The notes under the pieces are model-generated. The model ran no database searches and had not been told where the DNA came from. It was given only the letters and a program-made list of their open reading frames with translations. Below are positions 41,272 through 49,168 of a stretch of DNA of 64,000 nt, one piece after another. The position numbers and the translations under genes were made by a program. Origin of the DNA: Mycolicibacterium sp. S2-37 (GTDB lineage: Bacteria > Actinomycetota > Actinomycetes > Mycobacteriales > Mycobacteriaceae); assembly GCF_017352375.1 (NCBI RefSeq), contig NZ_JAFEVR010000016.1, positions 62,001 through 126,000 on the forward strand, given 5' to 3'. Position 1 is the first letter of the stretch. Each line of letters starts with the position of its first letter.

Positions 41272-42765
41272 ATCAGTACCAGCGATCAAGTCCGCGCGAT
41301 CCTCGGCGGCACCATCTCGGCCTACCGGGCCGATCCGGCGTACCGTGAGCGGCCCGACGTCCACAGTGAGCTCGAACGCATCGGCCGCCGGCTCAACCAG
41401 CCGATGCGTATCGCCCTGGCCGGCACGCTCAAGGCCGGTAAGTCGACGCTGGTCAACGCGCTCGTCGGCGAGGACATCGCGCCCACCGACGCCACCGAGG
41501 CCACCCGCATCGTCACCTGGTTCCGGCACGGACCCACGCCGAAGGTGACGGCCAATCACCGGGGCGGCCGCCGCTCGAACGTGCCGATCACGCGCGATCC
41601 GCACGACCGCTCCCTGACGTTCGACTTCGCGATGCTCGACCCGGATGACGTCCTGGACCTCGACGTCGAGTGGCCCGCCGCCGAACTCATCGACGCCACC
41701 ATCATCGACACCCCCGGCACGTCGTCGCTGTCGCGCGACGTCTCCCAGCGAACCCTGCGGCTGCTGGTGCCCGATGACGGCGTGCCCCGCGTCGACGCGG
41801 TGGTGTTCCTGCTGCGCACCCTCAACGCCGCCGACATCGCCCTGCTCAAGCAGATCGGTGAGCTCGTCGGTGGAGCGTCGGGCGCGCTCGGGGTGATCGG
41901 GGTGGCCTCACGCGCCGATGAGATCGGCGCCGGGCGCATCGACGCCATGCTGTCGGCGCGCGACGTCGCCCAGCGGTTCACCGCCGAGATGGACCGCACC
42001 GGGATCTGTCAGGCCGTCGTCCCGGTGTCCGGACTGCTGGCGCTCACCGCGCGCACGCTGCGCCAGAGCGAGTTCGTGGCGCTGGAGAAACTGGCCGGCG
42101 TCGACCCCACCGAGCTGGCGAAGGCGATGCTCTCCGTCGACCGCTTCGTCCGCGACGACCCGTCGCTGCCGGTGCCGCCGGCCACCCGCGCGGCGCTGCT
42201 CGACCGCTTCGGCATGTTCGGCATCCGCATCTCGATCGCGGTGCTGCGCGCCGGGGTGAGCGATTCCGTGGCGCTGGCCGAGGAGCTGCTCGAACGTAGC
42301 GGTCTGGTCGCCCTGCGCGACGTCATCGACCAGCAGTTCGCCCAGCGTTCGGACCTGCTCAAGGCGCACACCGCGCTGCTGTCGCTGCGTCAGTTCGTGC
42401 AGCTCAACCCGATCTACGCGGCGCCGTACATCATCGCCGACATCGACCCGCTGCTGGCGGACACGCACGCCTTCGAAGAACTGCGGCTGCTCAGTCAGCT
42501 CCGGTCGCGGCCGACCACCCTCAATGAGGACGAGATGGCCTCGCTGCGCCGGCTGATCGGCGGGTCGGGCACCGATGCGGCGAGCCGGCTCGGCCTGCAG
42601 CCCGACGCTCCGCACGACGGTCCGCGCGCCGCGTTCGCCGCCGCCCAGAGGTGGCGCCGCCGCGCGGAGCATCCGCTCAACGACCCGTTCACCGCACGCG
42701 CCTGCCGGGCCGCGGTACGCAGCGCCGAAGCGCTGGTGGCCGAATACGCCGCCCGCGGTCGCTGA
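41272..42765 (+). CDS. iniC: IniC, dynamin-like GTPase with apparent ATC start
   Basis: A dynamin-family GTPase of about 497 residues, partner of IniA. G1 is GTLKAGKS (residues 51-58 from the proposed start), G3 is DTPGTSS, and the rest is helical with a VVPVSGLLALTARTLRQ segment conserved in IniC. The frame is open from the iniA stop codon (41260) on, and codes for ISTSDQVRAILGGTISAYR (41272 onward), which corresponds to the MSTSD... N-terminus I recall for IniC. No ATG, GTG, TTG or CTG precedes ATG 41404 in this frame, so the conserved N-terminus can be made only from an ATC start (table 11 permits it) or by re-initiation. If ATG 41404 is used, the protein is 453 residues and lacks about 44 conserved residues. 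Confidence 0.88.
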   Translation: MSTSDQVRAILGGTISAYRADPAYRERPDVHSELERIGRRLNQPMRIALAGTLKAGKSTLVNALVGEDIAPTDATEATRIVTWFRHGPTPKVTANHRGGRRSNVPITRDPHDRSLTFDFAMLDPDDVLDLDVEWPAAELIDATIIDTPGTSSLSRDVSQRTLRLLVPDDGVPRVDAVVFLLRTLNAADIALLKQIGELVGGASGALGVIGVASRADEIGAGRIDAMLSARDVAQRFTAEMDRTGICQAVVPVSGLLALTARTLRQSEFVALEKLAGVDPTELAKAMLSVDRFVRDDPSLPVPPATRAALLDRFGMFGIRISIAVLRAGVSDSVALAEELLERSGLVALRDVIDQQFAQRSDLLKAHTALLSLRQFVQLNPIYAAPYIIADIDPLLADTHAFEELRLLSQLRSRPTTLNEDEMASLRRLIGGSGTDAASRLGLQPDAPHDGPRAAFAAAQRWRRRAEHPLNDPFTARACRAAVRSAEALVAEYAARGR

Positions 42766-42803
42766 CCGCTTAACGAAACGGTCCCCTCCGCCGATAAGGA
42801 GGT

Positions 42804-44633
42804 ATGCGCAGTTCTCTGGGCCTCTCGGTCGGCACCACCAATCTGGTCGCGGCCTGCGACGGCCGGGCGACCGTGCGGCGCGCCCTGCTCACACTCTTCC
42901 CGCACCGCGGGCCGGAGGTGGGGCTGCCGCGCCTCGGTCTGCCGGGCCTGGTGCTCGGCGGCTTCGTCGAACGCGTCGGCGACCCGATCCCGATCGTGGC
43001 CGCCGACGGCTCGCGTCACCTCGGCGACCGGGTCCTCGCCGCCGCACTCGAGGCGCTGACCCGTGCGGCCAGTCCGCACGCGCGGCCCGACGCGGCCGCC
43101 GTGGCGGTGCCCGCGCACTGGCCGGCCGGCGCGGTCGCGGCACTGCGCGCGCAGCTGCCCGACGTGGTCGTCGTCTCCGACGCGGTCGCGGCGCTCACCG
43201 CGCTGCAGGCCTGGCCGGGGCTGCCCACCCGCGGGGTGGTCGCGGTGTGCGACTTCGGGGCCACCGGCACCAGCATCACCCTCGCCGACGCCGGCGCCGG
43301 ATTCCGGACCGTGGGTGAGACGGTCCGCTTCGAGGACTTCTCGGGTGATCTCGCCGACCGGGCACTGCTCACCCAGGTGCTCAGGGGATTCGAGCACGAC
43401 CCGTCGGGCACGTCGGCCGTCGCATCGCTGACCGGGCTTCGTGACGAGTGCCGTTCGGCCAAGGAGCGGCTCTCAGAGCAGACCGCGACGACGGTTCGCC
43501 TTCCCGACGGCTCGGTGCGTATCACCCGTGCGGAATTCGAGACGCTGCTGCGCGAGCCGCTCGACGGTCTGGTCGCGGCGTTGCAGGACACGTTGGAGCG
43601 CAACGGCATCGCGCCGGCGCAGCTGGCAGCGCTGGCGACCGTCGGTGGCGGGGCGCGGATCCCGATGGTGACCCAGCGGCTGTCCGAGGCGCTGCGCATG
43701 CCGGTGACGACCAGCCCGCAGGCACAGACGCTCGCCGCGATCGGCGCCGAGCTCATCGCGCGCCGGGGTGGTGTGCACGAGACGAAGACCAGCCTGGCGA
43801 TCGCCCCGGAACTGCCAACGATCGTGGTGGCGCCCCTGCCGCAGACCGCACTGGCCTGGTCGGCCGAGGAAACCGAAGACCTCGCAGTCACCGAATACGC
43901 CCCGCTCTACGAGCCCGGCGACGCGCGCCCGGATCTGTCATTCGACCGCAGCGACCACGTGGACGAGCCGGCTGCCCCGGCTTGGTACCGGCGACCGGGA
44001 GCGTTGTTCGCCGGCGCGGCCGGCCTGGCCGCGGTGGCGGTGGCCGGGCTGATTCTGACATCGAACGACGGCGCCGGCGTGGCAGATTCGAGCGCGAGTG
44101 TCGCGAATCTGCCGATCGAGAGTCCGGCGGGACCCTCGGCGGCGCCCGCACCTGCGCCCGCGGCCGTCACGCAGACCGTCGTCGCCCCAGGGTCGGCTCC
44201 CGTCGCTCAGGCGCCCGCGCAGCCCCGGCAGAACGCCGCTGCGCCGCGGCGGGTGGTCACGCAGCAGGCGGCCCCGCGGCCGGCGGCGCCACCTCCCGCT
44301 CCGGTTCCGGCGCCGGCCGCGCCGGCACCCGCGCCGGCACCCGCGCCGGCTCCGCCGCCGATCGCGTGGCCGCAGCTGCCGATGCCCACGTTCGTGCTGC
44401 CGCCCCAGGCGACCCCTGCGCCACAGCCACAGCCCGAGCCCGAGCCGACTGTCGAGCCGTGGCCCGAGCCTCAGCCGACCGTCGAACCGACGCCTGAACC
44501 CGAACCGCAGCCGACGGTCGAGCCCGAGCCCGAGCCGCAGCCGACGGTCGAGCCGCAGCCGGAGCCGACGGTCGAGCCGTCGGCTGACGCGCCGGCCACC
44601 GAGTGCGTGGCGGGGCCTGACGTCGCCTGCTAG
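42804..44633 (+). CDS. Membrane-anchored Hsp70/actin-fold protein with Pro/Glu-rich tail (ini locus, right)
   Basis: A 609-residue paralog of the protein at 35501-37309. The Hsp70-type N-terminal fold (residues 1-320) has GLSVGTTNLVAACDG, VVAVCDFGATGTSITLAD and ATVGGGARIPMVTQRLSEALR. An acidic linker with APAWYRRPG leads into one membrane helix (residues about 397-417). The outer tail changes from Ala/Pro-rich (repeated PAPAP units) to PEPEPQPTVEPEPEP-type repeats, and ends with two Cys (ATECVAGPDVAC). The start ATG 42804 has an ideal AAGGAGGT. It follows iniC by 38 bases on the same strand, so it is probably part of the iniBAC transcript. Function unknown; duplication flanking iniBAC argues for a role with the dynamins. 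Confidence 0.83.
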   Translation: MRSSLGLSVGTTNLVAACDGRATVRRALLTLFPHRGPEVGLPRLGLPGLVLGGFVERVGDPIPIVAADGSRHLGDRVLAAALEALTRAASPHARPDAAAVAVPAHWPAGAVAALRAQLPDVVVVSDAVAALTALQAWPGLPTRGVVAVCDFGATGTSITLADAGAGFRTVGETVRFEDFSGDLADRALLTQVLRGFEHDPSGTSAVASLTGLRDECRSAKERLSEQTATTVRLPDGSVRITRAEFETLLREPLDGLVAALQDTLERNGIAPAQLAALATVGGGARIPMVTQRLSEALRMPVTTSPQAQTLAAIGAELIARRGGVHETKTSLAIAPELPTIVVAPLPQTALAWSAEETEDLAVTEYAPLYEPGDARPDLSFDRSDHVDEPAAPAWYRRPGALFAGAAGLAAVAVAGLILTSNDGAGVADSSASVANLPIESPAGPSAAPAPAPAAVTQTVVAPGSAPVAQAPAQPRQNAAAPRRVVTQQAAPRPAAPPPAPVPAPAAPAPAPAPAPAPPPIAWPQLPMPTFVLPPQATPAPQPQPEPEPTVEPWPEPQPTVEPTPEPEPQPTVEPEPEPQPTVEPQPEPTVEPSADAPATECVAGPDVAC

Positions 44634-44643
44634 CCCCGTCGAC

Positions 44644-44693
44644 TGTGGGCCCTACGGACGCCGAAGGGTCGAAATCGGTCCGTAGCCCCCACA
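44644..44693. terminator. Bidirectional terminator candidate
   Basis: TGTGGGCCCTACGGAC (44644-44659) pairs with GTCCGTAGCCCCCACA (44678-44693), 16-base arms with two central mismatches and an 18-base loop. It lies between the stops of two convergent genes, the usual place for a shared terminator. There is no clear T-tract on either side. Confidence 0.6.
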
Positions 44694-44708
44694 CTCGCGA
44701 GCGAAGCG

Positions 44709-45260
44709 TCAGCCGCCCGGGGGTACCAGCGTCGGCACCGTGATCGTGACGGTGCTCGTACTCGTGCTCGTCTCGACCGTGGTGGTCGTCGGCGCCGTGG
44801 TCGTGGTGGTCGTCGTCGGCGCCGTGGTGGTTGTGGTCGTGGTGGTCGGCGATGTCGTCGTCGTCGTCTCGGTGACCGACGTCGTCTCGGCCGGCGACTG
44901 GGTGACCGTCTCGGTCGGTGCGACGGCCGGGGCCGACGAATCGGTCTCGGCGTTCTGCGACGTCGTCGTGGTCGTCGGCGACGTGCTGGTCTCCGAGGAC
45001 GAGCCGTCGTCGGAGGTCAGCTGCATCACCAGCCAGACGATGATCGCGATCAGCAGCACCAGCAGGGCACCGAGCCCGACCAGCGCGGCCGGTTTCTTGT
45101 ACCAGGGCTGCGGCTCTTCCGGCGGCACCGGCGGCTGGTCGTAGCCACCGGTGTTGTACTCGCTGTAGGCGCCGTACTGCGTGGGTTCGCTGCTGTAGGC
45201 GTTGGAGTACTGGGTCGGCTCGTCGTCCGGATAGCCCGGATCTTCAGGAGGTCGCGCCAC
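44709..45260 (-). CDS. Single-pass membrane protein with Thr-rich tail
   Basis: A 183-residue hypothetical protein. The cytosolic N-terminus is Tyr/Pro/Glu-rich with repeated EPTQY and PTQYS units, then PQPWYKKPAALVGLGALLVL leads into a membrane helix. The outer tail is Ser/Thr-rich with long Thr runs and TVTQSP, ending in VTITVPTLVPPGG. The juxtamembrane WYKKP motif and Thr tail are shared with the Hsp70-like proteins of this locus. No enzymatic motif is seen. It converges on the right-hand Hsp70-like gene and may be co-transcribed with the next small membrane protein gene, 27 bases upstream. Confidence 0.75.
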   Translation of the reverse strand: MARPPEDPGYPDDEPTQYSNAYSSEPTQYGAYSEYNTGGYDQPPVPPEEPQPWYKKPAALVGLGALLVLLIAIIVWLVMQLTSDDGSSSETSTSPTTTTTSQNAETDSSAPAVAPTETVTQSPAETTSVTETTTTTSPTTTTTTTTAPTTTTTTTAPTTTTVETSTSTSTVTITVPTLVPPGG

Positions 45261-45287
45261 GGGGTCTGATAGTAGGCCGCCGGTGGC

Positions 45288-45734
45288 TCATGGCCGGGGG
45301 TACAGCGTGCGTGTCTCGTTGAATCGTGGCCGGTTCCGGGTCGTCGTCGGCCCGTCCTCGTCGTCATCCTCGTCGTTTTCCCGGGTCGTCGGGGGTCGGG
45401 TGCTGGGGGGCTCGGCCGACGTCGGCGGTGGTGGCGGCGTCTCCGACGGCGGCGGCAGGTCGATGTCGGTGGTCTGGGCCTGGGTCGGTCTCGACGCGCT
45501 CGTGGTGCTCGGCGCGCTCGACGTAGACGGGGCCGAGGTCGCCGAGAAGCTCGGGTCGACGAAGTTCAGCGGGGCCTGCGTCGGCTCTCCGACCTGCTGC
45601 GTGACGAAGATGACGGATCCGACGATCAACCCGATCCCGGCCACCGCGGCGACGCTGGCGCCGAGCACCTTCGCGGTGGAGTTGTGCCACGGCGCGGGAG
45701 CATCGGGGTCATGCTCGTCGTCGTTGCGTGCCAC
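45288..45734 (-). CDS. Small single-pass membrane protein
   Basis: A 148-residue hypothetical protein. The N-terminus is acidic (MARNDDEHDPDAPAPWHN), one membrane helix spans about residues 22-46 (VLGASVAAVAGIGLIVGSVI, partial), and the outer part is Ser/Thr/Pro-rich with SAPSTSSAPSTTSASRPTQ (partial) and acidic EDDDEDG. The layout resembles the neighbouring Thr-tailed proteins, suggesting a local family of envelope-facing proteins. No function can be assigned. It lies upstream of and on the same strand as 44709-45260. Confidence 0.7.
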   Translation of the reverse strand: MARNDDEHDPDAPAPWHNSTAKVLGASVAAVAGIGLIVGSVIFVTQQVGEPTQAPLNFVDPSFSATSAPSTSSAPSTTSASRPTQAQTTDIDLPPPSETPPPPPTSAEPPSTRPPTTRENDEDDDEDGPTTTRNRPRFNETRTLYPRP

Positions 45735-45774
45735 GGGCTCCGATCCTATCCGCGTGCACGCCTGCCGCGCCTGG

Positions 45775-46713
45775 TCAGCTCAGCTGGGGCACGACCTCCT
45801 GGGCCACCAGAGCGAGGTGGTCGAGATCGGACATGTCCAGCATCTGGAGGTACACCCGCTGCACCCCGGCCTCGCGGAAGGGTCCCAGCTTGTCGACGAT
45901 CTGCGCCGGCGTCCCCACCATCGGAGAATTGCCGCGGAGTTCGTCGACCTCGCGGCCGATGGCGTCCGCGCGCCTGGCGACCTGGGCGTCGTCGGAGCCC
46001 GCGCACAGGACGAACGCCGCCGAATACGTGAGCTCGCCCGGCGCCCGGCCGGACTCCGACAGCGCGGTGGCCACCCGGCCGAACTGGGTCTGCAGCGTGT
46101 CCAGTGGGACGAACGGGATGTTGAATTCGGTGGCGAACTTCGCCGCCAGCGCGGGCGTGCGCTTGGCGCCCCCACCGCCGATGATGATCGGCACCGGTGA
46201 CTGGGCAGGTTTCGGCAGCGCGGGTGAGTGGACGATCGAGTAGTGCGTGCCGGTGTAGTCGAACGTCTCGCCGACGGGTGTGGACCACATGCCGGTGAGG
46301 ATCTCCAGCTGCTCGGTCAGCCGGTCGAAGCGTTCACCCAGCGGCGGGAACGGGATGGCATAGGCCTTGTGTTCGGCCTCGAACCAGCCTGCGCCCAAAC
46401 CCAACTCGACGCGGCCCCCGCTCATCTCGTCCACCTGGGCCACCGCGATGGCCAGTGGGCCGGGGTGGCGGAAGGTCGCCGAGGTGACCATGGTGCCCAG
46501 CCGGATCGTCGAGGTCTCCCTGGCGATGCCGGCCAGCGTCACCCACGAGTCGGTCGGGCCGGGCAGGCCGTCGCCGCTCATCGCCAGGTAGTGGTCGGAT
46601 CGAAAGAACGCGGAGAAGCCCAATTGCTCGGCGGCGCGGGCGACGGCGAGCTGATCGGCGTAGCGCGCACCCTGCTGGGGTTCGACGAAGACACGGAAAT
46701 CCACGGCCGCCAA
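45775..46713 (-). CDS. LLM-class F420-dependent oxidoreductase
   Basis: A 312-residue luciferase-like monooxygenase-fold enzyme of the TIM-barrel type. VDFRVFVEPQQGARYADQLA opens it, and FFRSDHYLAMSGDGLPGPTDSW and RIRLGTMVT-like segments (TSTIRLGTMVTSATFRHPG) are typical of F420-binding members, as is VELGLGAGWFEAEHKAYAIPFP (partial). Mycobacteria have many such enzymes; the substrate is unknown. It is the last gene of the zwf operon and lies 9 bases after the TIGR03085 gene. Confidence 0.88.
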   Translation of the reverse strand: MAAVDFRVFVEPQQGARYADQLAVARAAEQLGFSAFFRSDHYLAMSGDGLPGPTDSWVTLAGIARETSTIRLGTMVTSATFRHPGPLAIAVAQVDEMSGGRVELGLGAGWFEAEHKAYAIPFPPLGERFDRLTEQLEILTGMWSTPVGETFDYTGTHYSIVHSPALPKPAQSPVPIIIGGGGAKRTPALAAKFATEFNIPFVPLDTLQTQFGRVATALSESGRAPGELTYSAAFVLCAGSDDAQVARRADAIGREVDELRGNSPMVGTPAQIVDKLGPFREAGVQRVYLQMLDMSDLDHLALVAQEVVPQLS

Positions 46714-46722
46714 CCTACGCTG

Positions 46723-47343
46723 CTACAGGCCCTTGGGCGCGTCGCGCAGCGCCTGTACCGCGCCGGCCTCGCCCTCGAAGTCGACGCGGGCCGTGCGCCC
46801 TACCGCGAACAGCAGCAGCTCCGGCGCTGGACCGGTCACCGTCACGGGTGCTCCGCGTCCGGCCGCGACCAGCGTCTTGCCCTGCGGGGTCCGCAGCGAT
46901 ACCCGCACCGGCGCCTTGGCCAGCGTCAGTCGCGCCATCATCGACAGCGTCCGGGTCAGTCCCTTGACCGTCGCGTCATCCAGTGGGCGTGGCTCCCATT
47001 CGGGCTGGGCCCGCCGGACGTCTTCATGGTGAATGAACATCTCGGCCAGGTTGGCCACCGGGTCGAGGAGTTTGAACGGTGAGAACGCCGGTGGTCCGGA
47101 ACCGACCTTGTCGATCACTTCATTGAAATCCGTTGTCGCGGCGACCTTGTCCTGCACCTTCTCGGTGTAGGACGACAACCCCGGGATGAGGATGCCGCCG
47201 ACCGCGTCGAGCCGGCGTTCGCGGATGTAGAGATGCGCGGCGAGGTCCCGGGTCTTCCAGCCCTCGCACAGCGTCGGTTCGTCGGGTCCGACGGCGCGCA
47301 GCGAGCCGACCAGCGCGGCGCGTTCCCGTTGAGCAGCGGTCAT
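46723..47343 (-). CDS. TIGR03085-family metal-binding (DinB/mycothiol-type) protein
   Basis: A 206-residue protein of the TIGR03085 branch of the DinB/maleylpyruvate-isomerase superfamily. The conserved parts are LCEGWKTRDLAAHLYIRERRLD near residue 27 and NLAEMFIHHEDVRRAQPEW near residue 95, which supply the likely His metal ligands. A C-terminal SCP2-like sector is suggested by KTLVAAGRGAPVTVTGPAPELLLF (partial). The biochemical role is not known. It starts 4 bases after the stop of the GH15 gene, so is in the zwf operon. Confidence 0.85.
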   Translation of the reverse strand: MTAAQRERAALVGSLRAVGPDEPTLCEGWKTRDLAAHLYIRERRLDAVGGILIPGLSSYTEKVQDKVAATTDFNEVIDKVGSGPPAFSPFKLLDPVANLAEMFIHHEDVRRAQPEWEPRPLDDATVKGLTRTLSMMARLTLAKAPVRVSLRTPQGKTLVAAGRGAPVTVTGPAPELLLFAVGRTARVDFEGEAGAVQALRDAPKGL

Positions 47344-47347
47344 CAGG

Positions 47348-49168
47348 TCATCCTCCGTCCAAAGCGCGGTCCAGGTTGATGGCCGCGCTGATCAGCGCCA
47401 GATGGGTGAAGGCCTGCGGGAAATTGCCGACTTGATCACCGGTGGCGCTGACCTGCTCGGCGTACAGGCCGACGTGATTGGCGTAGGTGAACATCTTCTC
47501 AAGGGCGAGCTGTGCGTCGCGCAGCCGGCCCGCCCGGGTGAGCGCTTCGACATACCAGAACGAGCAGATGGAGAAGGTGCCGTCCTCACCGTCGAGGCCG
47601 TCGCTGCCGGGGTCGTAGCGGAATACCAGACTGTCGGTCACGAGCTGGCGTTCCACCGCGGCGAGCGTCGAGAGGAACCGGGGATCGGCCGGTGAGAGGA
47701 ACTTCACCATGGGCATCAGCAGGACCCCGGCGTCGAGTGCGGTCCCGCCCTCGGTCTGGGTGAAGGCCTTCAGATCGTCGTTCCAGGACTTGGTCATGAT
47801 GCGGTCGTAGATCTCGTCGCGGGCTTTCGACCAGCCCACGATGTCGCCGGGCAGGCCGCGTGCGCGGGCGATGCGGATGGTGCGCTCGATGGCGACCCAG
47901 CACATCAGCCGCGAGGTCGTGTAGGGCTTGGCCTCATCGCGGATCTCCCACATTCCCGCGTCCGGGCGGTCCCAGTTCTTCACCACCCAGTCGATGACAT
48001 CGGTGACGTCGGCCCAGGCGTCGTGGCTGATACCGGGACCGTATTTGTTGAACAGGTAGACCGAGTCGATGATCTCGCCGTAGATGTCGAGCTGCAGCTG
48101 ACCGGCGGCGGCGTTGCCGACCCGCACCGGCGTGGAGTCGCGATGCCCGCGCAGATGGTCGAGTTCGGTCTCCTCGGGCGGGTTCCCGTCGATGTCGTAG
48201 AGCACCCGCAGCGGGCCGAGCCGGCCGTCGTCGCCGCCGTCTCGATGGCCCAGCCGTTCGGACAGCCAGCGGATGAAATCACGTGCCTCGCTGATGAATC
48301 CGAGCCGCAAGAGCGCGTAGGTGCTGAAGCCGGCGTCGCGTATCCAGACGTAGCGGTAGTCCCAGTTGCGGTTTCCGCCGACCGGTGCGGGCAGGCTGGT
48401 GGTCGGCGCGGCGATGATGGCTCCGCTGGGCTCGTGGGTCAGCAACTTCAACGTGATCGCCGACCGGTTGACCACCTCCCGCCACCTGCCGGTGTAGGTG
48501 GACTGCGAGAGCCAGTTCCGCCAGAACGACGTCGTCGCGTCCAGCAGGCTGTCCGTGTGGTCGATCGCGTCGGCGGTGACCACGTCGTCGCCGAGCATCT
48601 CGAGGACGAACAGCATGGAGTCCCCGGTGGTCAGTTCGACCTCGGCACTGACCACGCCGTCGTCGACATCGAGTTCGGTCGACGCGGTCAGTCCCATCCG
48701 CACCCCGTCGCCGGTGATCAGCACGCCGTCACCGGAACGCTGCGCCTCGCAGGATTGGCGAGCGTAATCGGGCCGCGCGTCGAGGCGCGTCCGCATCCGC
48801 ACCGTGCCGCGCACCCCGACGACCCGGCGCACCAGCCGCTGCCGATGCTGTGCGTCGGCCTCGCCGAGCACGGGCATGAGGTCGTGCACCTCGGCGACGC
48901 CGTCGGCGGTGAGGAAGCGGGTGATCAGCACCGCGGTCTCGGGGAAGTAGAACTGCTGTGTCCGGGTGACGTCGCCGGTGGGCCGCAGCTGCCAGCTACC
49001 GCCGTCCTCCGGGTCGAGGATCGCCCCGAACACGCTCGGGCTGTCGAAGCGTGGCGCGCAGAACCAGTCGATGGTGCCGTCGACGCCCACCAGCGCACAG
49101 GTGCGCAGGTCTCCGATCAGACCGTGCTCGGCGATGCCCAGCTGCTCCGAGCCGCCGTCCTCACTCAT
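47348..49168 (-). CDS. Glycoside hydrolase family 15 protein (trehalase/glucoamylase-like)
   Basis: A 606-residue GH15 enzyme with the usual N-terminal beta-sandwich (residues 1-270; IAEHGLIGDLRTCALVGVDG, TIDWFCAPRFDSPSVFG) and the (alpha/alpha)6 catalytic barrel. NRNWDYRYVWIRDAGF and DAGMWEIRDEAKPYTTSR are hallmark segments, the latter with a Glu that should serve as general acid. Mycobacterial homologs include the GH15 trehalase Rv2402; glucoamylase or dextranase activity is also possible. Start ATG 49168 overlaps the zwf stop by 8 bases; the 25-residue extension upstream lies in zwf and is unlikely. Pairing with zwf suggests released glucose is fed to the pentose phosphate pathway. Confidence 0.9.
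   Translation of the reverse strand: MSEDGGSEQLGIAEHGLIGDLRTCALVGVDGTIDWFCAPRFDSPSVFGAILDPEDGGSWQLRPTGDVTRTQQFYFPETAVLITRFLTADGVAEVHDLMPVLGEADAQHRQRLVRRVVGVRGTVRMRTRLDARPDYARQSCEAQRSGDGVLITGDGVRMGLTASTELDVDDGVVSAEVELTTGDSMLFVLEMLGDDVVTADAIDHTDSLLDATTSFWRNWLSQSTYTGRWREVVNRSAITLKLLTHEPSGAIIAAPTTSLPAPVGGNRNWDYRYVWIRDAGFSTYALLRLGFISEARDFIRWLSERLGHRDGGDDGRLGPLRVLYDIDGNPPEETELDHLRGHRDSTPVRVGNAAAGQLQLDIYGEIIDSVYLFNKYGPGISHDAWADVTDVIDWVVKNWDRPDAGMWEIRDEAKPYTTSRLMCWVAIERTIRIARARGLPGDIVGWSKARDEIYDRIMTKSWNDDLKAFTQTEGGTALDAGVLLMPMVKFLSPADPRFLSTLAAVERQLVTDSLVFRYDPGSDGLDGEDGTFSICSFWYVEALTRAGRLRDAQLALEKMFTYANHVGLYAEQVSATGDQVGNFPQAFTHLALISAAINLDRALDGG

Noticed and set aside
39094..41604. 836-residue open frame antisense to iniB-iniA-iniC
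   Set aside because: The translation is Leu/Gly/Asp/His-rich with no domain, while the plus strand encodes unmistakable dynamins.
44740..45144. Plus-strand Val-rich frame opposite the Thr-tailed protein
   Set aside because: Poly-Val is just the complement of the poly-Thr codons.
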